Shown here: one piece after another, positions 1 through 8,632 of the stretch | Layout of the letters: the number at the start of each line of letters is the position of its first letter | Position numbering within the stretch: position 1 is the stretch's first letter | Origin: Leptolyngbya sp. FACHB-60 | GTDB taxonomy: Bacteria > Cyanobacteriota > Cyanobacteriia > Phormidesmidales > Phormidesmidaceae | Direction: 5' to 3' | Length of the DNA stretch: 64,000 nt | NCBI RefSeq assembly: GCF_014695775.1 | Contig: NZ_JACJOX010000008.1 | Coordinates: 62,001-126,000, forward strand | Notes under the pieces: generated by a model | The model's input: only the letters and a program-made list of their open reading frames with translations | The model's database searches: none | Told to the model about the DNA's origin: nothing | Position numbers and translations under genes: made by a program

Positions 1-1
1 A

Positions 2-619
2 CATGCCTACGTGAATGTAATGGAACTGCTCGTTTCTGAAGAGGTAGAAAAGCAGGTCAAAACCATGCAACCTCGCATGCTGAAGTATCTTAAGCGGGTA
101 GAAGTTGAGACCTACGCCCTCAACCGCCTGCCGTCGCTCTACGCTTCTAGCGAGAAGGGTCGGCAGCTTCAGTATGAAAAAGCCAAGCGAGAACTCCATA
201 ACCAAATTAAAAGCGCGGTTCGCCAGGCCTTTGCCGCTGTGCAGGTCGACCCAATTCGGGCGTCTGAGCCGCTGCGCAACGAGCAAGACGACGCGGCCAG
301 CATTGCCCTCACTACCCTACGAGATCTGCTTAAGCAGCCTGACCTCAATTGGGACGGAGTAATCAATCGCCTGCGATCCATGCTTGGCCGTCGTGGCGAT
401 CAACCGCCTACGGCCGCCCCGGCTCAAGAGCCTTCGCACCGCACCCGCTACCGCAACGATGCCCCTGAGGCAACCGCCCCCGGCACTGATCCTGACCACG
501 GTCACCACTGGCGACCCGGCACCTATGGCTCTGAGGTTTCGTGGAAGAAAACCCACAATTCTGGCTCAGCCCCGTCAGGCTCTAATTTCGACTGGCATGA
601 CAATCGCTACTCTAAATAG
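2..619 (+). CDS. ComFB-domain protein, probable c-di-GMP receptor (5' end outside window)
   Basis: The first readable residues, HAYVNVMELLVSEEV, match the start of the ComFB (late competence) domain, which runs to about residue 90 and is followed by a low-complexity Pro/Gly/His-rich tail. The frame is open to the window edge and a GTG at 11 falls inside the conserved YVNVMELLV block, so the true start probably lies upstream. ComFB proteins of cyanobacteria have been described as c-di-GMP receptors (CdgR type) that influence cell size and motility or competence; that role is inherited from the family. Two GGEEF diguanylate cyclases occur elsewhere in the window, but nothing adjacent is c-di-GMP related. 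The tail looks poorly conserved and its role is unknown. Confidence 0.8.
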   Translation, partial: HAYVNVMELLVSEEVEKQVKTMQPRMLKYLKRVEVETYALNRLPSLYASSEKGRQLQYEKAKRELHNQIKSAVRQAFAAVQVDPIRASEPLRNEQDDAASIALTTLRDLLKQPDLNWDGVINRLRSMLGRRGDQPPTAAPAQEPSHRTRYRNDAPEATAPGTDPDHGHHWRPGTYGSEVSWKKTHNSGSAPSGSNFDWHDNRYSK

Positions 620-760
620 AGAGACTTAGAACAGGCGATCGCAGCTTAGACGTTCAAGATGATTTCTGGGTCAGAACCTACCCTCTGAATAGGGGGAGTT
701 CTTTCCTAGAAGTTTCTTCATCTCATACCCCAACGCAGAGCTTTTTGCGATGCTACGCAT

Positions 761-1996
761 CTACATAAAGCCTGCCTGAGCCAGCATTAGAGGTGAGATG
801 CCCAAAGCACTGACTCCTTTGCGCAGACCGGCAGCGGTAGCAGGGTCGGTGACCTCGTAAAGGGCGATCGATCGCTTAAAGGACTGCAACGCCTCGGGCA
901 GTTGCCCTAGCTTGAACAGAGCTACCCCCAGATTTTGATGCGCCTCGGCATAGCTGGGGTTGAGGGCGATTGCCTGGCGGTAGGCGGCGATCGCCTCATC
1001 CAAATACCCTCTAGCGCGGTGGGCGGTGCCCAAGTTGTAGTGGGCGATCGCCAGATTTGGGTCAACCTCAATCGCCTGCTGAAACAATTCAATGGCCCCT
1101 TCCAGATCACCTTGGGCTTTTTTTAGGCTGCCGTAGTTAATCCACGCGCCCAGCTTGAGCATAGGGGGCACAGCTTCGGCTAGGGCAGCTTCGTAGTCGC
1201 TAGCGGCCTGGGTCGGTCGGTCGGCCTGGGCCAGGCCGCGGTGGTAGTGCAGCTCGTAGCGGGTCAGCTCATCTAAGGTGCCGGCTTGGGCCAGGGCGCG
1301 ATCGAGCAGTGGTAGGGCCATCTCAGCCTGGTCAGACTCGACGTAAAGGGCCGCCAGTTTATTCAGTAGATAGCCGTCGTTAGGATGCTCTGCCAGGTAG
1401 CCTTCCATCGCTGTGCGGGCGCGATCGAACTTACCCCGCTGCACAACGACAGCCGGGTCATAGCCGGTGTGGTGCAGCGCCACCTCACCCAGGGTAACCA
1501 CCTGCCAACGGGCATCCTGCGCTTGCAGCGCCGCCACGCTGTCATCTACGGTTTCGTGGTAGGGGCGGTTAAAGGTGATCTCGGGCAAGCGGCGAAAGCA
1601 GCGGGTGATCAGGGTGTAGGGAGCCTGGGGAGCACCCAGCTCTAGGCGCAGCAGGTTCACGGCCAGCACGTCTTCGGCGGCAATATCCCCCAAGGGTTGT
1701 CCCTGGTCGAGTTGTTTCAGCACTTGGGCAGTTTCGCTCAGCAGCACCTCGTCGGCGTCGAGCACCAGCACCCAGTCTCCTGTGGCGTGGCGCAGTGATT
1801 CATTGCGGGCGGCAGCGAAATCGTTTCCCCAGTCAAAGCTGTGGACTTTGGCTCCGTGAGATTGAGCGATCGCCACAGTGTCATCCACCGACCCCGTATC
1901 GACAACCACAATTTCGCCCACCACTCCCTGCACAGACTCAAGCGTGCGGGCCAGGGTAGTGGCCTCGTCCTTCACAATCATGCAGAGGCTAATCAT
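761..1996 (-). CDS. Family 2 glycosyltransferase with C-terminal TPR repeats
   Basis: The N-terminal ~210 residues are a GT-A fold glycosyltransferase: the opening [19 protein letters not shown], the VVVDTGSVDDT strand and a metal-binding LDADE motif near residue 80. The C-terminal half holds about four to five TPR repeats (for example AIAHYNLGTAHRARGYLDEA and AEAHQNLGVALFKLGQL). Such GT2-TPR proteins transfer sugars to lipid, glycan or protein acceptors; the acceptor cannot be read from sequence. The start codon overlaps the argH stop (TGATG), so it is translationally coupled to argH, although no metabolic link is obvious. It is the last gene of the 108-aa protein-argH-GT2 transcription unit. 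Confidence 0.87.
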   Translation of the reverse strand: MISLCMIVKDEATTLARTLESVQGVVGEIVVVDTGSVDDTVAIAQSHGAKVHSFDWGNDFAAARNESLRHATGDWVLVLDADEVLLSETAQVLKQLDQGQPLGDIAAEDVLAVNLLRLELGAPQAPYTLITRCFRRLPEITFNRPYHETVDDSVAALQAQDARWQVVTLGEVALHHTGYDPAVVVQRGKFDRARTAMEGYLAEHPNDGYLLNKLAALYVESDQAEMALPLLDRALAQAGTLDELTRYELHYHRGLAQADRPTQAASDYEAALAEAVPPMLKLGAWINYGSLKKAQGDLEGAIELFQQAIEVDPNLAIAHYNLGTAHRARGYLDEAIAAYRQAIALNPSYAEAHQNLGVALFKLGQLPEALQSFKRSIALYEVTDPATAAGLRKGVSALGISPLMLAQAGFM

Positions 1997-3390
1997 CAGC
2001 CTTCTCCTAGGGCCTGGTTTGCCCGCGCGATCGCTTGGTGCACTTGGTCAAAGCCAGTGCCGCCGTAGCTGTTGCGAGCCGAGACCACTTGCTGGGGCGC
2101 GATCGCTGCGTAGATATCGTCTTCAAAGGCGGGGTGAATGGCCTGCCATTCTTCTAGGGTTAGCTCCCGCAGCAGCTTGTCTGCCGCCAGGGAAGTCTTC
2201 ACCACCTTGCCCACCAGGTTGTAGGCCTCGCGGAAGGGCACACCCTTGGTGGCTAGGTAGTCAGCGACATCGGTGGCGTTGGAATAGTCTTCGTTCACCG
2301 CCTGGCGCAGGCGCAGCACTTGGAAATTGACTCCTTCAGCCAGCAGAATGGTCATGGCTTCCACGCAGCCGCGTACGGTGTTGACCGTGTCGAAGATCGC
2401 CTCTTTGTCCTCTTGCAGGTCTTTGTTGTAAGCCAGAGGCAGGCCTTTCATCATCACGAGCAAGCCTTGCAGATGGCCAAAGACGCGCCCGGTTTTGCCC
2501 CGCACCAGCTCGGGCACATCGGGGTTTTTCTTCTGGGGCATAATGCTGGAGCCGGTGGAGCAGCTGTCGTTGAGGGTGACAAAGCTAAACTCCTCCGACG
2601 CCCAAAGAATCATCTCTTCAGACAGGCGCGACAGGTGCACCATGATCAGGCTGGCGGCGCAGGCAAACTCGATCGCAAAGTCGCGATCGCTCACCCCATC
2701 CAGACTGTTGCCGTAGACCTTCTCAAACCCCAATAGCTCAGCCGAATACTGGCGATCGATGGGAAAGGTCGTCCCCGCCAAGGCACCGCAGCCCAGGGGC
2801 GAAATATTCACCCGCTTTTGCAGGTCGTGGAGCCGCTCCCAATCACGCTGGGCCATGTCGAAGTAGGCCAGCAGGTGGTGGGCTAAGCTCAGGGGCTGGG
2901 CGCGTTGAAGGTGGGTATAGCCTGGAACTAAGGTTTCCACATGTTCTTCGGCGAGGCTCAGCAGGGTTTGCTGGTACTGCCGTAGTTGGCCTTGGATGGC
3001 ATCGATCTGGGCGCGCAGGTAGAGGCGCAGATCGGTGCCCACCTGGTCGTTGCGGCTGCGCGCCGTGTGCAGCTTTTTGCCCACATCGCCAATCATCTCC
3101 GTCAGCCGCCGCTCCACGGCAAAGTGTACGTCCTCTGCCTCGACACCGGGATTAAACTCGCCTCGACGGTACTCTTGGCGAATAGTCTCTAGGCCGGTGA
3201 CGATCTGATCGCCCTCCTCGGGGCTAATAATCTCTGTTTTGACCAGCATTTTGGCGTGGGCCTCCGAGCCGGTGAGGTCGTACTCAATCAGCTGAATGTC
3301 GAAGCCAATGCTGGCGTTAAAGAGCGCGATCGCAGGATGCAGCGCTGTTTCAAAGCGCTGGCTCCAGGTTTGGGGAGAGGGCGTTTGCAT
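1996..3390 (-). CDS. argH: Argininosuccinate lyase
   Basis: Last step of arginine synthesis: argininosuccinate to arginine plus fumarate, in the cytoplasm as a homotetramer. The 464 residues match the usual family length. The fumarase/aspartase superfamily signature [12 protein letters not shown] is present near residue 280 and carries the catalytic Ser of the flexible loop; the substrate-binding region TARSRNDQV lies near residue 110. It sits 16 bp downstream of a small membrane-anchored protein and overlaps the following glycosyltransferase by one base, so the three are probably cotranscribed. The identification is secure. Confidence 0.97.
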   Translation of the reverse strand: MQTPSPQTWSQRFETALHPAIALFNASIGFDIQLIEYDLTGSEAHAKMLVKTEIISPEEGDQIVTGLETIRQEYRRGEFNPGVEAEDVHFAVERRLTEMIGDVGKKLHTARSRNDQVGTDLRLYLRAQIDAIQGQLRQYQQTLLSLAEEHVETLVPGYTHLQRAQPLSLAHHLLAYFDMAQRDWERLHDLQKRVNISPLGCGALAGTTFPIDRQYSAELLGFEKVYGNSLDGVSDRDFAIEFACAASLIMVHLSRLSEEMILWASEEFSFVTLNDSCSTGSSIMPQKKNPDVPELVRGKTGRVFGHLQGLLVMMKGLPLAYNKDLQEDKEAIFDTVNTVRGCVEAMTILLAEGVNFQVLRLRQAVNEDYSNATDVADYLATKGVPFREAYNLVGKVVKTSLAADKLLRELTLEEWQAIHPAFEDDIYAAIAPQQVVSARNSYGGTGFDQVHQAIARANQALGEG

Positions 3391-3406
3391 TATTGTGCGG
3401 TCTGGT

Positions 3407-3733
3407 TTAGAAAGCGGTCAGGTTGCGAATGAAATATCCCAGCACAATACCGAAGAGCAGCGCCCACAACTGTCCTGACTCAACAAAATTGCTCCAAATT
3501 TCGACTATATCCCCCAAAATGTCTTGGTCAAACTGCTGGGCCAGCACTGGGGATAGCGCCTCTGTATCTACCGTAAATCCGGCCACTCCGGCCACGGCAG
3601 GTAGCTCAACTCCGGTAAAATAGCCGCTGAAACTGTCGCCATCGCCTAGGGTAATGGGGCGCAGCAGCTGGTCAATAGAGGGCAGAGAAGCATCTTGCGA
3701 AAGAAAACCGTGGGTCTGGAGCATGACATCCAT
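3407..3733 (-). CDS. Small protein with C-terminal membrane helix
   Basis: A 108-residue protein that I do not recognise. The last ~20 residues ([21 protein letters not shown]) form one hydrophobic helix; the rest is acidic and probably globular. A second in-frame ATG lies at 3724. It precedes argH by 16 bp on the same strand, and its start is only about 20 bp from the divergent double permease start at 3754. The two promoters must therefore overlap, or one start is placed too far upstream. Function unknown. Confidence 0.6.
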   Translation of the reverse strand: MDVMLQTHGFLSQDASLPSIDQLLRPITLGDGDSFSGYFTGVELPAVAGVAGFTVDTEALSPVLAQQFDQDILGDIVEIWSNFVESGQLWALLFGIVLGYFIRNLTAF

Positions 3734-3753
3734 AGCGGGGTGACGACCTGAGC

Positions 3754-5487
3754 ATGGTTAACACCCAACAGACTATCACCATACCGCTGCGACCGAGCCT
3801 CTGGAACCCAAAAACCGCCAGCGCTTTCGGGGTTTTGGCGGCCCTGGCTTTGGCTGCCTACCAGGCAGGACTAGGGCGACCAGGGATAGACCTGATAAAT
3901 CTAGGCGGGTGGCCCCAACTGCGAGAGTTTTTGGCCGCCAGCCTGCGCCCTGATCTAAGCCCTGAGTTTGTTGCTCTAATGGGCCGCGCCGCTTTAGTCA
4001 CCCTGGCCTATGCGGTGCTGGGCACAGCCCTCAGCGTGGGACTAGGGATAGTGGGCGGGCTGCTTTCGTCAGCCGTGTGGTGGCAGACGGTATTCCCTGG
4101 CGAGGCTGGAGGTTTACGCCGAGGTATATGGCTAGGAGTGCGAGGGCTGCTGGCCTTTCCCCGCGCGATCCACGAGCTGATCTGGGGGCTGGTGCTGCTG
4201 CAAGTGCTGGGGCTGAACCCATTGGTAGGGGTGTTAGCGATCGCAATTCCCTTTGGGGCGATCGTCGCCAAAGTCTTCTCAGAAATTCTAGACGAGACGC
4301 CTCCTGAACCGCTCCACGCCCTGCTCAATGCTGGCGCACCGCCGCTCACTGCCTTTGTCTACGGACTGCTGCCCCAGGCGCTGCCCAACCTGCTCTCCTA
4401 TACCTTTTACCGCTTTGAATGCTCCCTCAGAGCCTCCGCCGTTTTAGGGATAATCGGTGCTGGGGGGCTGGGTTACGAGATTTTCTTAAGCCTGCAATCG
4501 CTGCGCTATGAGCAGCTGTGGACGGGGTTCTACGCGTTGATTGTGCTTAACGGCGCGGTGGATGCCTGGAGTGCCGTAGTGCGTCGCCGCATGGGCTTCA
4601 CTAGCCGCCTCGACATTAACCGCAAACCAGGCAATACCTCGTCTCGACCCGCCCTCAAAGCGCTTAGCCAAGACTGGTTTCTGCGGCTGTCGTGGATGGG
4701 GGCTATCCTGGCCGTGCCCCTGAGCTGGTGGTGGCTGCGGCTGGATATAGGAGTGCTGTGGTCGACCCGCACCCAGCGCCTCTTAGGTGAATTGTTGAGC
4801 ACCGGCTGGCCACCCCTGCCGACCTGGGCCGAGGTGGTGAATTTAGCCCGGCTCTCCTGGCTGACGGTGGCGATGTCGATGGTTGCGATCGCCCTAGCAG
4901 GTCTTTTTGGCATACTCTTCTCGCTGCCCGCCGCCCAAAACTTTCTACTGCCGGGGGGGCTGCTGCGTCCCGTTGGCCAGCGGGGAAGATCTGCTTGGGT
5001 ATCCTATACGCTGCTGGGCCTAAGTCGGCTCGTGCTATTGATCAGCCGCGCCATTCCTGCCCCTATCTGGGCGCTGGTGCTGCTCTACATGCTGTTCCCC
5101 GGCGTGCTGCCGGGGGCGCTGGCCCTCGCCCTGCACAACTTCGGCATCCTGGGTCGGCTAATGGCGGAGGTGAACGAAAATTTGGACGATCGCCCCGTGC
5201 GCGCCCTCAGCACCCTAGGGGCCAACCCCAGCGCGATCGTGGCCTACGGCATCTTGCCCCAAAACCTAGGCCGCTTTCTGGCCTACATTCTCTACCGCTG
5301 GGAAGTCTGCCTGCGCGAAACTGTGATCGTCGGCCTGGTTGGAGCCGGCGGTCTAGGCCGTTTGCTCACCGAGCAGATCAGCAGCTTCGACTACAGCGGC
5401 GTGATGATAACGCTAGGCGTTTTTGTAGTGCTGACTTTTGGGGTAGATGCAGTGAGTCAGCGGCTGCGGGGGATTTTAAGGGAGTGA
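3754..5487 (+). CDS. Double PhnE-like phosphonate-type ABC permease (two permease domains fused)
   Basis: A 577-residue inner-membrane protein made of two copies of the phosphonate/phosphite ABC permease domain in tandem (about residues 70-280 and 360-570). Each half has its own cytoplasmic EAA-like loop: NAGAPPLTAFVYGLLPQALP in the first, TLGANPSAIVAYGILPQNLG in the second. Both are followed by the typical GAGGLG turn (IIGAGGLGYEI and LVGAGGLGRLL). PhnE normally works as a dimer with ATPase PhnC and binding protein PhnD; here the dimer seems covalently fused. No PhnC or PhnD is adjacent, so substrate and partner proteins are unknown. Downstream is a G-rich inverted repeat. Confidence 0.87.
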   Translation: MVNTQQTITIPLRPSLWNPKTASAFGVLAALALAAYQAGLGRPGIDLINLGGWPQLREFLAASLRPDLSPEFVALMGRAALVTLAYAVLGTALSVGLGIVGGLLSSAVWWQTVFPGEAGGLRRGIWLGVRGLLAFPRAIHELIWGLVLLQVLGLNPLVGVLAIAIPFGAIVAKVFSEILDETPPEPLHALLNAGAPPLTAFVYGLLPQALPNLLSYTFYRFECSLRASAVLGIIGAGGLGYEIFLSLQSLRYEQLWTGFYALIVLNGAVDAWSAVVRRRMGFTSRLDINRKPGNTSSRPALKALSQDWFLRLSWMGAILAVPLSWWWLRLDIGVLWSTRTQRLLGELLSTGWPPLPTWAEVVNLARLSWLTVAMSMVAIALAGLFGILFSLPAAQNFLLPGGLLRPVGQRGRSAWVSYTLLGLSRLVLLISRAIPAPIWALVLLYMLFPGVLPGALALALHNFGILGRLMAEVNENLDDRPVRALSTLGANPSAIVAYGILPQNLGRFLAYILYRWEVCLRETVIVGLVGAGGLGRLLTEQISSFDYSGVMITLGVFVVLTFGVDAVSQRLRGILRE

Positions 5488-5587
5488 GAGGGTGGAGAGT
5501 GAGGGGTAGGGGGTAGGGTGATGGCGCTAATCAATTCTCTGTCACCCATTTACTCCCCACTCCCTACCCCCCACCCTCACTCACTCC
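5481..5587. repeat. Imperfect inverted repeat of G-rich low-complexity sequence
   Basis: Between the convergent permease and the 92-aa protein, a purine-rich arm beginning GGAGTGAG and made of GAGGGGTAGGGGGTAGGG-like words is followed, after about 35 bp, by its imperfect complement ending CTCACTCACTCC. The left arm begins inside the permease stop region. The same lettering recurs at about 8572-8640, 28023-28072 and 28891-28975. It may act as a bidirectional transcription stop or be a mobile palindromic repeat. Confidence 0.55.
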
Positions 5588-5855
5588 GCCAATCGGGACA
5601 CCCCCCACCCCCCTGCCACCCCTGGGGATGGATTGCGCACACCAGCGTACAGCGCTTGGCTTGGCTAGTTCCGTAGGCGATGCCGTGGTAGTTGGTGCAG
5701 CCCTGGCAGGGTTGGGGACGAGCCGGCGGTAGAGATTGAAAGCCGACCTGCGATCGCAAAATTTGCTGCTTGCTCTGCCGCCGATGCCACTGCTCGTAGG
5801 CGCGGCGGCGGCATAAATCGTTGGCCCGGTGAAAGAGTTCGTCGGTTACGCTCAC
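5577..5855 (-). CDS. Small cysteine-rich cyanobacterial protein
   Basis: I choose the GTG at 5855, preceded by a good Shine-Dalgarno GGGAG about 7 bases upstream; the longer frame to 5966 is Pro-rich and looks noncoding. The 92-residue product has a helical, Arg/Gln-rich N-terminus and a C-terminal cluster CQGCTNYHG...C...CAIHPQG...CPDW, with five cysteines and two histidines suggestive of a small metal site. It resembles short cyanobacterial families of unknown function with a CxxC...CAVHP...CxDF pattern (possibly DUF6464); I cannot confirm which. Function unknown. Confidence 0.6.
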   Translation of the reverse strand: MSVTDELFHRANDLCRRRAYEQWHRRQSKQQILRSQVGFQSLPPARPQPCQGCTNYHGIAYGTSQAKRCTLVCAIHPQGWQGGGGCPDWRSE

Positions 5856-5966
5856 GACCGATTCTCCCGGTAGAGGGTGGATGGCGCAGGTTGGCACCGG
5901 CGGCGACTTGGGTGGAGGCCAAGGGAGCGGGCCAGCCGCTAACCTAGGCAATGCCAGTGTCGGCAC

Positions 5967-6340
5967 TAGATCTAGACTACCTAACCGAGCCGGACGATTC
6001 CGAAAAAATTAAAGGGTCGCAATGTCGCGCCGCTGGTGCTGTGATCCAAGCCAGGGCTAAGGGAAGGCTTAAGGAGATAGTCTAGCGCCTTGCTATGCGG
6101 TATTCGCATAGACTTTGACAAAAACTGCATGTAACAGCATTGTCACACTTGTAGAGTGTGCTAATGGGAAAATTACAGCATTTGTTAATGGCACCGCTGA
6201 AGGATTAAGGCGAGAATAAGCAAGAGCTGCTAGCCAAATCCTTAAAACTATCAGTAAACTAGGATACGGAATCTAAAGATTCTTGTCTGGCTTACTTGAC
6301 TTTTACCTTTGCAGCTCCTCCGTCGTTACTGGGTTTAGCT
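5967..6340. promoter_or_regulatory. Upstream region of the DUF4327 gene with two dyads around a -35-like box
   Basis: A 374-bp space without a convincing gene. It contains a perfect 7-bp inverted repeat CTATGCG-N5-CGCATAG (6093-6111), then TTGACA at 6115-6120, then a second perfect dyad CACACT-N5-AGTGTG (6144-6160). A smaller palindrome GAATCT-AA-AGATTC lies near 6269-6282. This looks like a regulated promoter for the gene starting at 6341, but no transcription start can be assigned. Confidence 0.35.
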
Positions 6341-6562
6341 ATGCTTCAGTCCCTCCACTACTCCATCGATCTCATCCGTGACGAGGCTCGACAGCTGGTT
6401 CAAAAGGGTGTGGTTAGCCGTCAGCAACCGATTTATACGCTTTGCCGCCACATCCCCGCTCGTGAATGGGCGCTGGTGGAAACCGAGCTCGAGTCTTCAG
6501 GGTTTTTGCTGCGCGATCGCGTTGGCGATCTCATGGGCCGCGAAGATTGGGAAAATGACTAG
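6341..6562 (+). CDS. DUF4327 family protein
   Basis: A 73-residue cyanobacteria-specific protein. The core YSIDLIRDEARQLVQKG, then VVSRQQPIYTLC, REW and LLRDRVGDLMGREDW is typical of DUF4327. A longer TTG-initiated frame from 6296 exists, but the family begins a few residues before YSID, so the ATG at 6341 is preferred. No function is established. It stands alone between a long upstream region and a convergent DUF72 gene. Confidence 0.82.
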   Translation: MLQSLHYSIDLIRDEARQLVQKGVVSRQQPIYTLCRHIPAREWALVETELESSGFLLRDRVGDLMGREDWEND

Positions 6563-6598
6563 CTATAGCTGAGCTGTCGCCTAATTAGAGTTATTTAT

Positions 6599-7495
6599 TC
6601 ATCCAAACAAACTGAGCTGGGCCGAGGAGTTGTCTTCCTCGGCTTTTTGTTGTTCGGCTACATCCCATAGCAGAGGGGGCAGAGCAACCCCAGCCTGCTG
6701 AAGCTGGTGGTAGACCTCGCGGGCCACCATTGGCGATCTGGCCTCTTGAGGACAGTGGGCAAAGAAATATACGTCGGTACCAACCTTCAGCCACTGACAC
6801 AGCCGGGGCACCCATTCATCGAAATAGGTTTGGTTGTAGGCCAAGTCGGGATGACTGATGTAACGAACGATTGTGAACGGAGCCGTCACCTCGGGCTGGA
6901 GCGGCACTCTGGGTTTCTTGCGCTCGGAGCCAATTTGAGGGTCGTCGTCGGGGGTGTCGATGCAGTCGTAGACGGGACGGGTATCCAGCAGCACCCGACC
7001 TACGCCCAGGCTGCTCAGCATTTGGTTTAGGCGAGTGCTGTGGGGTTCGGAGAACCAGTCGCGGTGGCGCACTTCTACGGCAATTGGATGAGTTTGCCGA
7101 GGCCAGCGGGTGAGAAATTCTCGCAGATCGACCAGCTGCTCGGGGCTGTAGGTCGGCGGCAGCTGAATGAACAGCGGCCCCAGCCGGTTTCCTAGAGGCA
7201 TGAGGGTTTGCAGAAAGCGGTGAGACTCTTCTACAAAGGGCACCAGCTTGCCCTGGTGAGAGAAGGCGCGGGGCAGTTTGGGGCAAAACCGGAAGCTGGG
7301 GGGCATGGTGGCGGCCCAGCGATCGATAGTTTTGGCGTCGGGCATCGAGTAAAAGGTGGTGTTGCCCTCGACGGCGGTCATGCGATCGCCGTACAGCCGC
7401 AAAAAATCCCCTGACTTGCTGCCCTTGGGATAAAAGCTACCCACCCAGTCTTTAAACGCCCAAACCGCGCACCCCGTAAAATAAGCCCCCGCCAT
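6599..7495 (-). CDS. DUF72 (YecE) family protein
   Basis: A 298-residue soluble protein of the DUF72/YecE family, a TIM-barrel fold of unknown activity. It shows the family features: N-terminal GCAVWAFKDWVGSFYP, the VEGNTTFYSMP segment, RFCPKLPRAFSH, then FIQLPP and VEVRHRDWF. Length is normal. It is convergent with the DUF4327 gene and monocistronic. YecE proteins have no settled biochemical role. Confidence 0.9.
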   Translation of the reverse strand: MAGAYFTGCAVWAFKDWVGSFYPKGSKSGDFLRLYGDRMTAVEGNTTFYSMPDAKTIDRWAATMPPSFRFCPKLPRAFSHQGKLVPFVEESHRFLQTLMPLGNRLGPLFIQLPPTYSPEQLVDLREFLTRWPRQTHPIAVEVRHRDWFSEPHSTRLNQMLSSLGVGRVLLDTRPVYDCIDTPDDDPQIGSERKKPRVPLQPEVTAPFTIVRYISHPDLAYNQTYFDEWVPRLCQWLKVGTDVYFFAHCPQEARSPMVAREVYHQLQQAGVALPPLLWDVAEQQKAEEDNSSAQLSLFG

Positions 7496-7621
7496 TGCTG
7501 CCGCCCCCGATTATCGGTTGTCTCCCAATTCTGACCTAACACAGCTATCTCTGGGGAGCGATAGGGGATGCCAGGGGTGGGGCACGAGTCGATAGGTTAA
7601 GGGTTGAGACACATAGAGGGC

Positions 7622-7646
7622 GGGCTCAGCCCAGGTTAGCTATGCT
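7622..7646 (+). promoter_or_regulatory. GGGCTCAGCCC palindrome block upstream of the PPK2 gene
   Basis: A perfect 5-bp-arm palindrome GGGCT-C-AGCCC followed by A-GGTTAGCTATGC, 36 bp before the PPK2 start. Nearly the same block (GGGCTCAGCCC, then AAAGGTAGGCTATGCC) lies immediately before and into the start of the RsbQ-like gene at 32366. It may be a shared operator or a dispersed repeat; no known regulator is assigned. Confidence 0.3.
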
Positions 7647-7681
7647 TTAGACCACATCTCTGGGGAAGATCACCACTAAGC

Positions 7682-8578
7682 ATGTCCATGGACTCTAACT
7701 CGTTTCTCGCTGCCCTCAACCCAGACTCGATGGTGGTTAAGCCTAGCCGCCGAGTCAAGCTCAAAGACTTTGACTCCAGCTTTACTGGCGGCTTTAACAA
7801 AAAAACGGCCAAAGAGCTTTTGCAGCAGAGCGTTGAAGAACTGTCCAGCTACCAAAATGTGCTCTATGCCCAAAACACCTATGCACTGCTGCTGATATTT
7901 CAGGCTATGGATGCGGCGGGTAAAGACAGCACCATCAAACATGTGATGTCGGGGGTCAACCCCCAGGGCTGTCAGGTATTTAGCTTTAAGCAGCCCTCTA
8001 GCGAAGAGCTAGATCACGACTACCTATGGCGATCGTTTAAAGCCCTGCCCGAGCGCGGCAACATCGGCATTTTCAACCGTTCCTACTACGAAGAGGTGCT
8101 GATAGTGCGGGTGCACCCTGCGTTGCTAGACCAGCAGCAGCTACCCCAGAGCACTTTGGGCAAAGATATTTGGCAGCAGCGCTTTGAGGAGATCAACAAC
8201 TTTGAAAAGTATCTGGTTAACAACGGCATCGTGGTGATGAAGTTCTTCCTCAACGTCTCTAAGGAAGAACAGAAGAAACGGTTTCTAGAACGCATCGATC
8301 GCCCCGAGAAAAACTGGAAATTTTCCATCGCTGATGTGCAAGAACGGGGCCATTGGAAGGACTACATGGCCGCCTACGAAGGCACGTTTACCCACACCAG
8401 CACCGACTGGGCTCCCTGGCACATTATCCCGGCCGACAACAAGTGGTTTACCCGACTGGCGGTGGCCAGCCTGGTGTGTCAAAAGCTGAAGTCCCTCAAC
8501 CTGGCCTTTCCTGTGCTAGAGGACAACCACATGGAGCGGCTGCATGAGGCGAGAGTGATGTTGGAGAGTGAGGAGTAG
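7682..8578 (+). CDS. Polyphosphate kinase 2 (PPK2) family, polyphosphate:nucleotide phosphotransferase
   Basis: PPK2 enzymes move phosphate between polyphosphate and nucleoside mono- or diphosphates. The 298 residues carry a Walker A-like loop FQAMDAAGKDST near residue 75, the Walker B region IFNRSYYEEVLIVRVHP near residue 135, and lid arginines in RIDRPEKNWKFS near residue 200. It is a single-domain protein. Whether it acts on AMP or ADP, and in which direction, cannot be settled by reading. A second ATG two codons in is equally usable. Upstream is the GGGCTCAGCCC palindrome; downstream G-rich low-complexity DNA separates it from the convergent amidase. Confidence 0.92.
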   Translation: MSMDSNSFLAALNPDSMVVKPSRRVKLKDFDSSFTGGFNKKTAKELLQQSVEELSSYQNVLYAQNTYALLLIFQAMDAAGKDSTIKHVMSGVNPQGCQVFSFKQPSSEELDHDYLWRSFKALPERGNIGIFNRSYYEEVLIVRVHPALLDQQQLPQSTLGKDIWQQRFEEINNFEKYLVNNGIVVMKFFLNVSKEEQKKRFLERIDRPEKNWKFSIADVQERGHWKDYMAAYEGTFTHTSTDWAPWHIIPADNKWFTRLAVASLVCQKLKSLNLAFPVLEDNHMERLHEARVMLESEE

Positions 8579-8632
8579 CAGGATGAGGGGATGGGAAGGG
8601 TGGGGAGATGGGGAAGGTGGGGGAGGAGAAAT

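Noticed and set aside
7592-7610. Pho-box-like AGGTTAAG upstream of the PPK2 gene
   Set aside because: Only one half-site fits; the 11-bp-spaced direct repeats of a cyanobacterial Pho box are missing.
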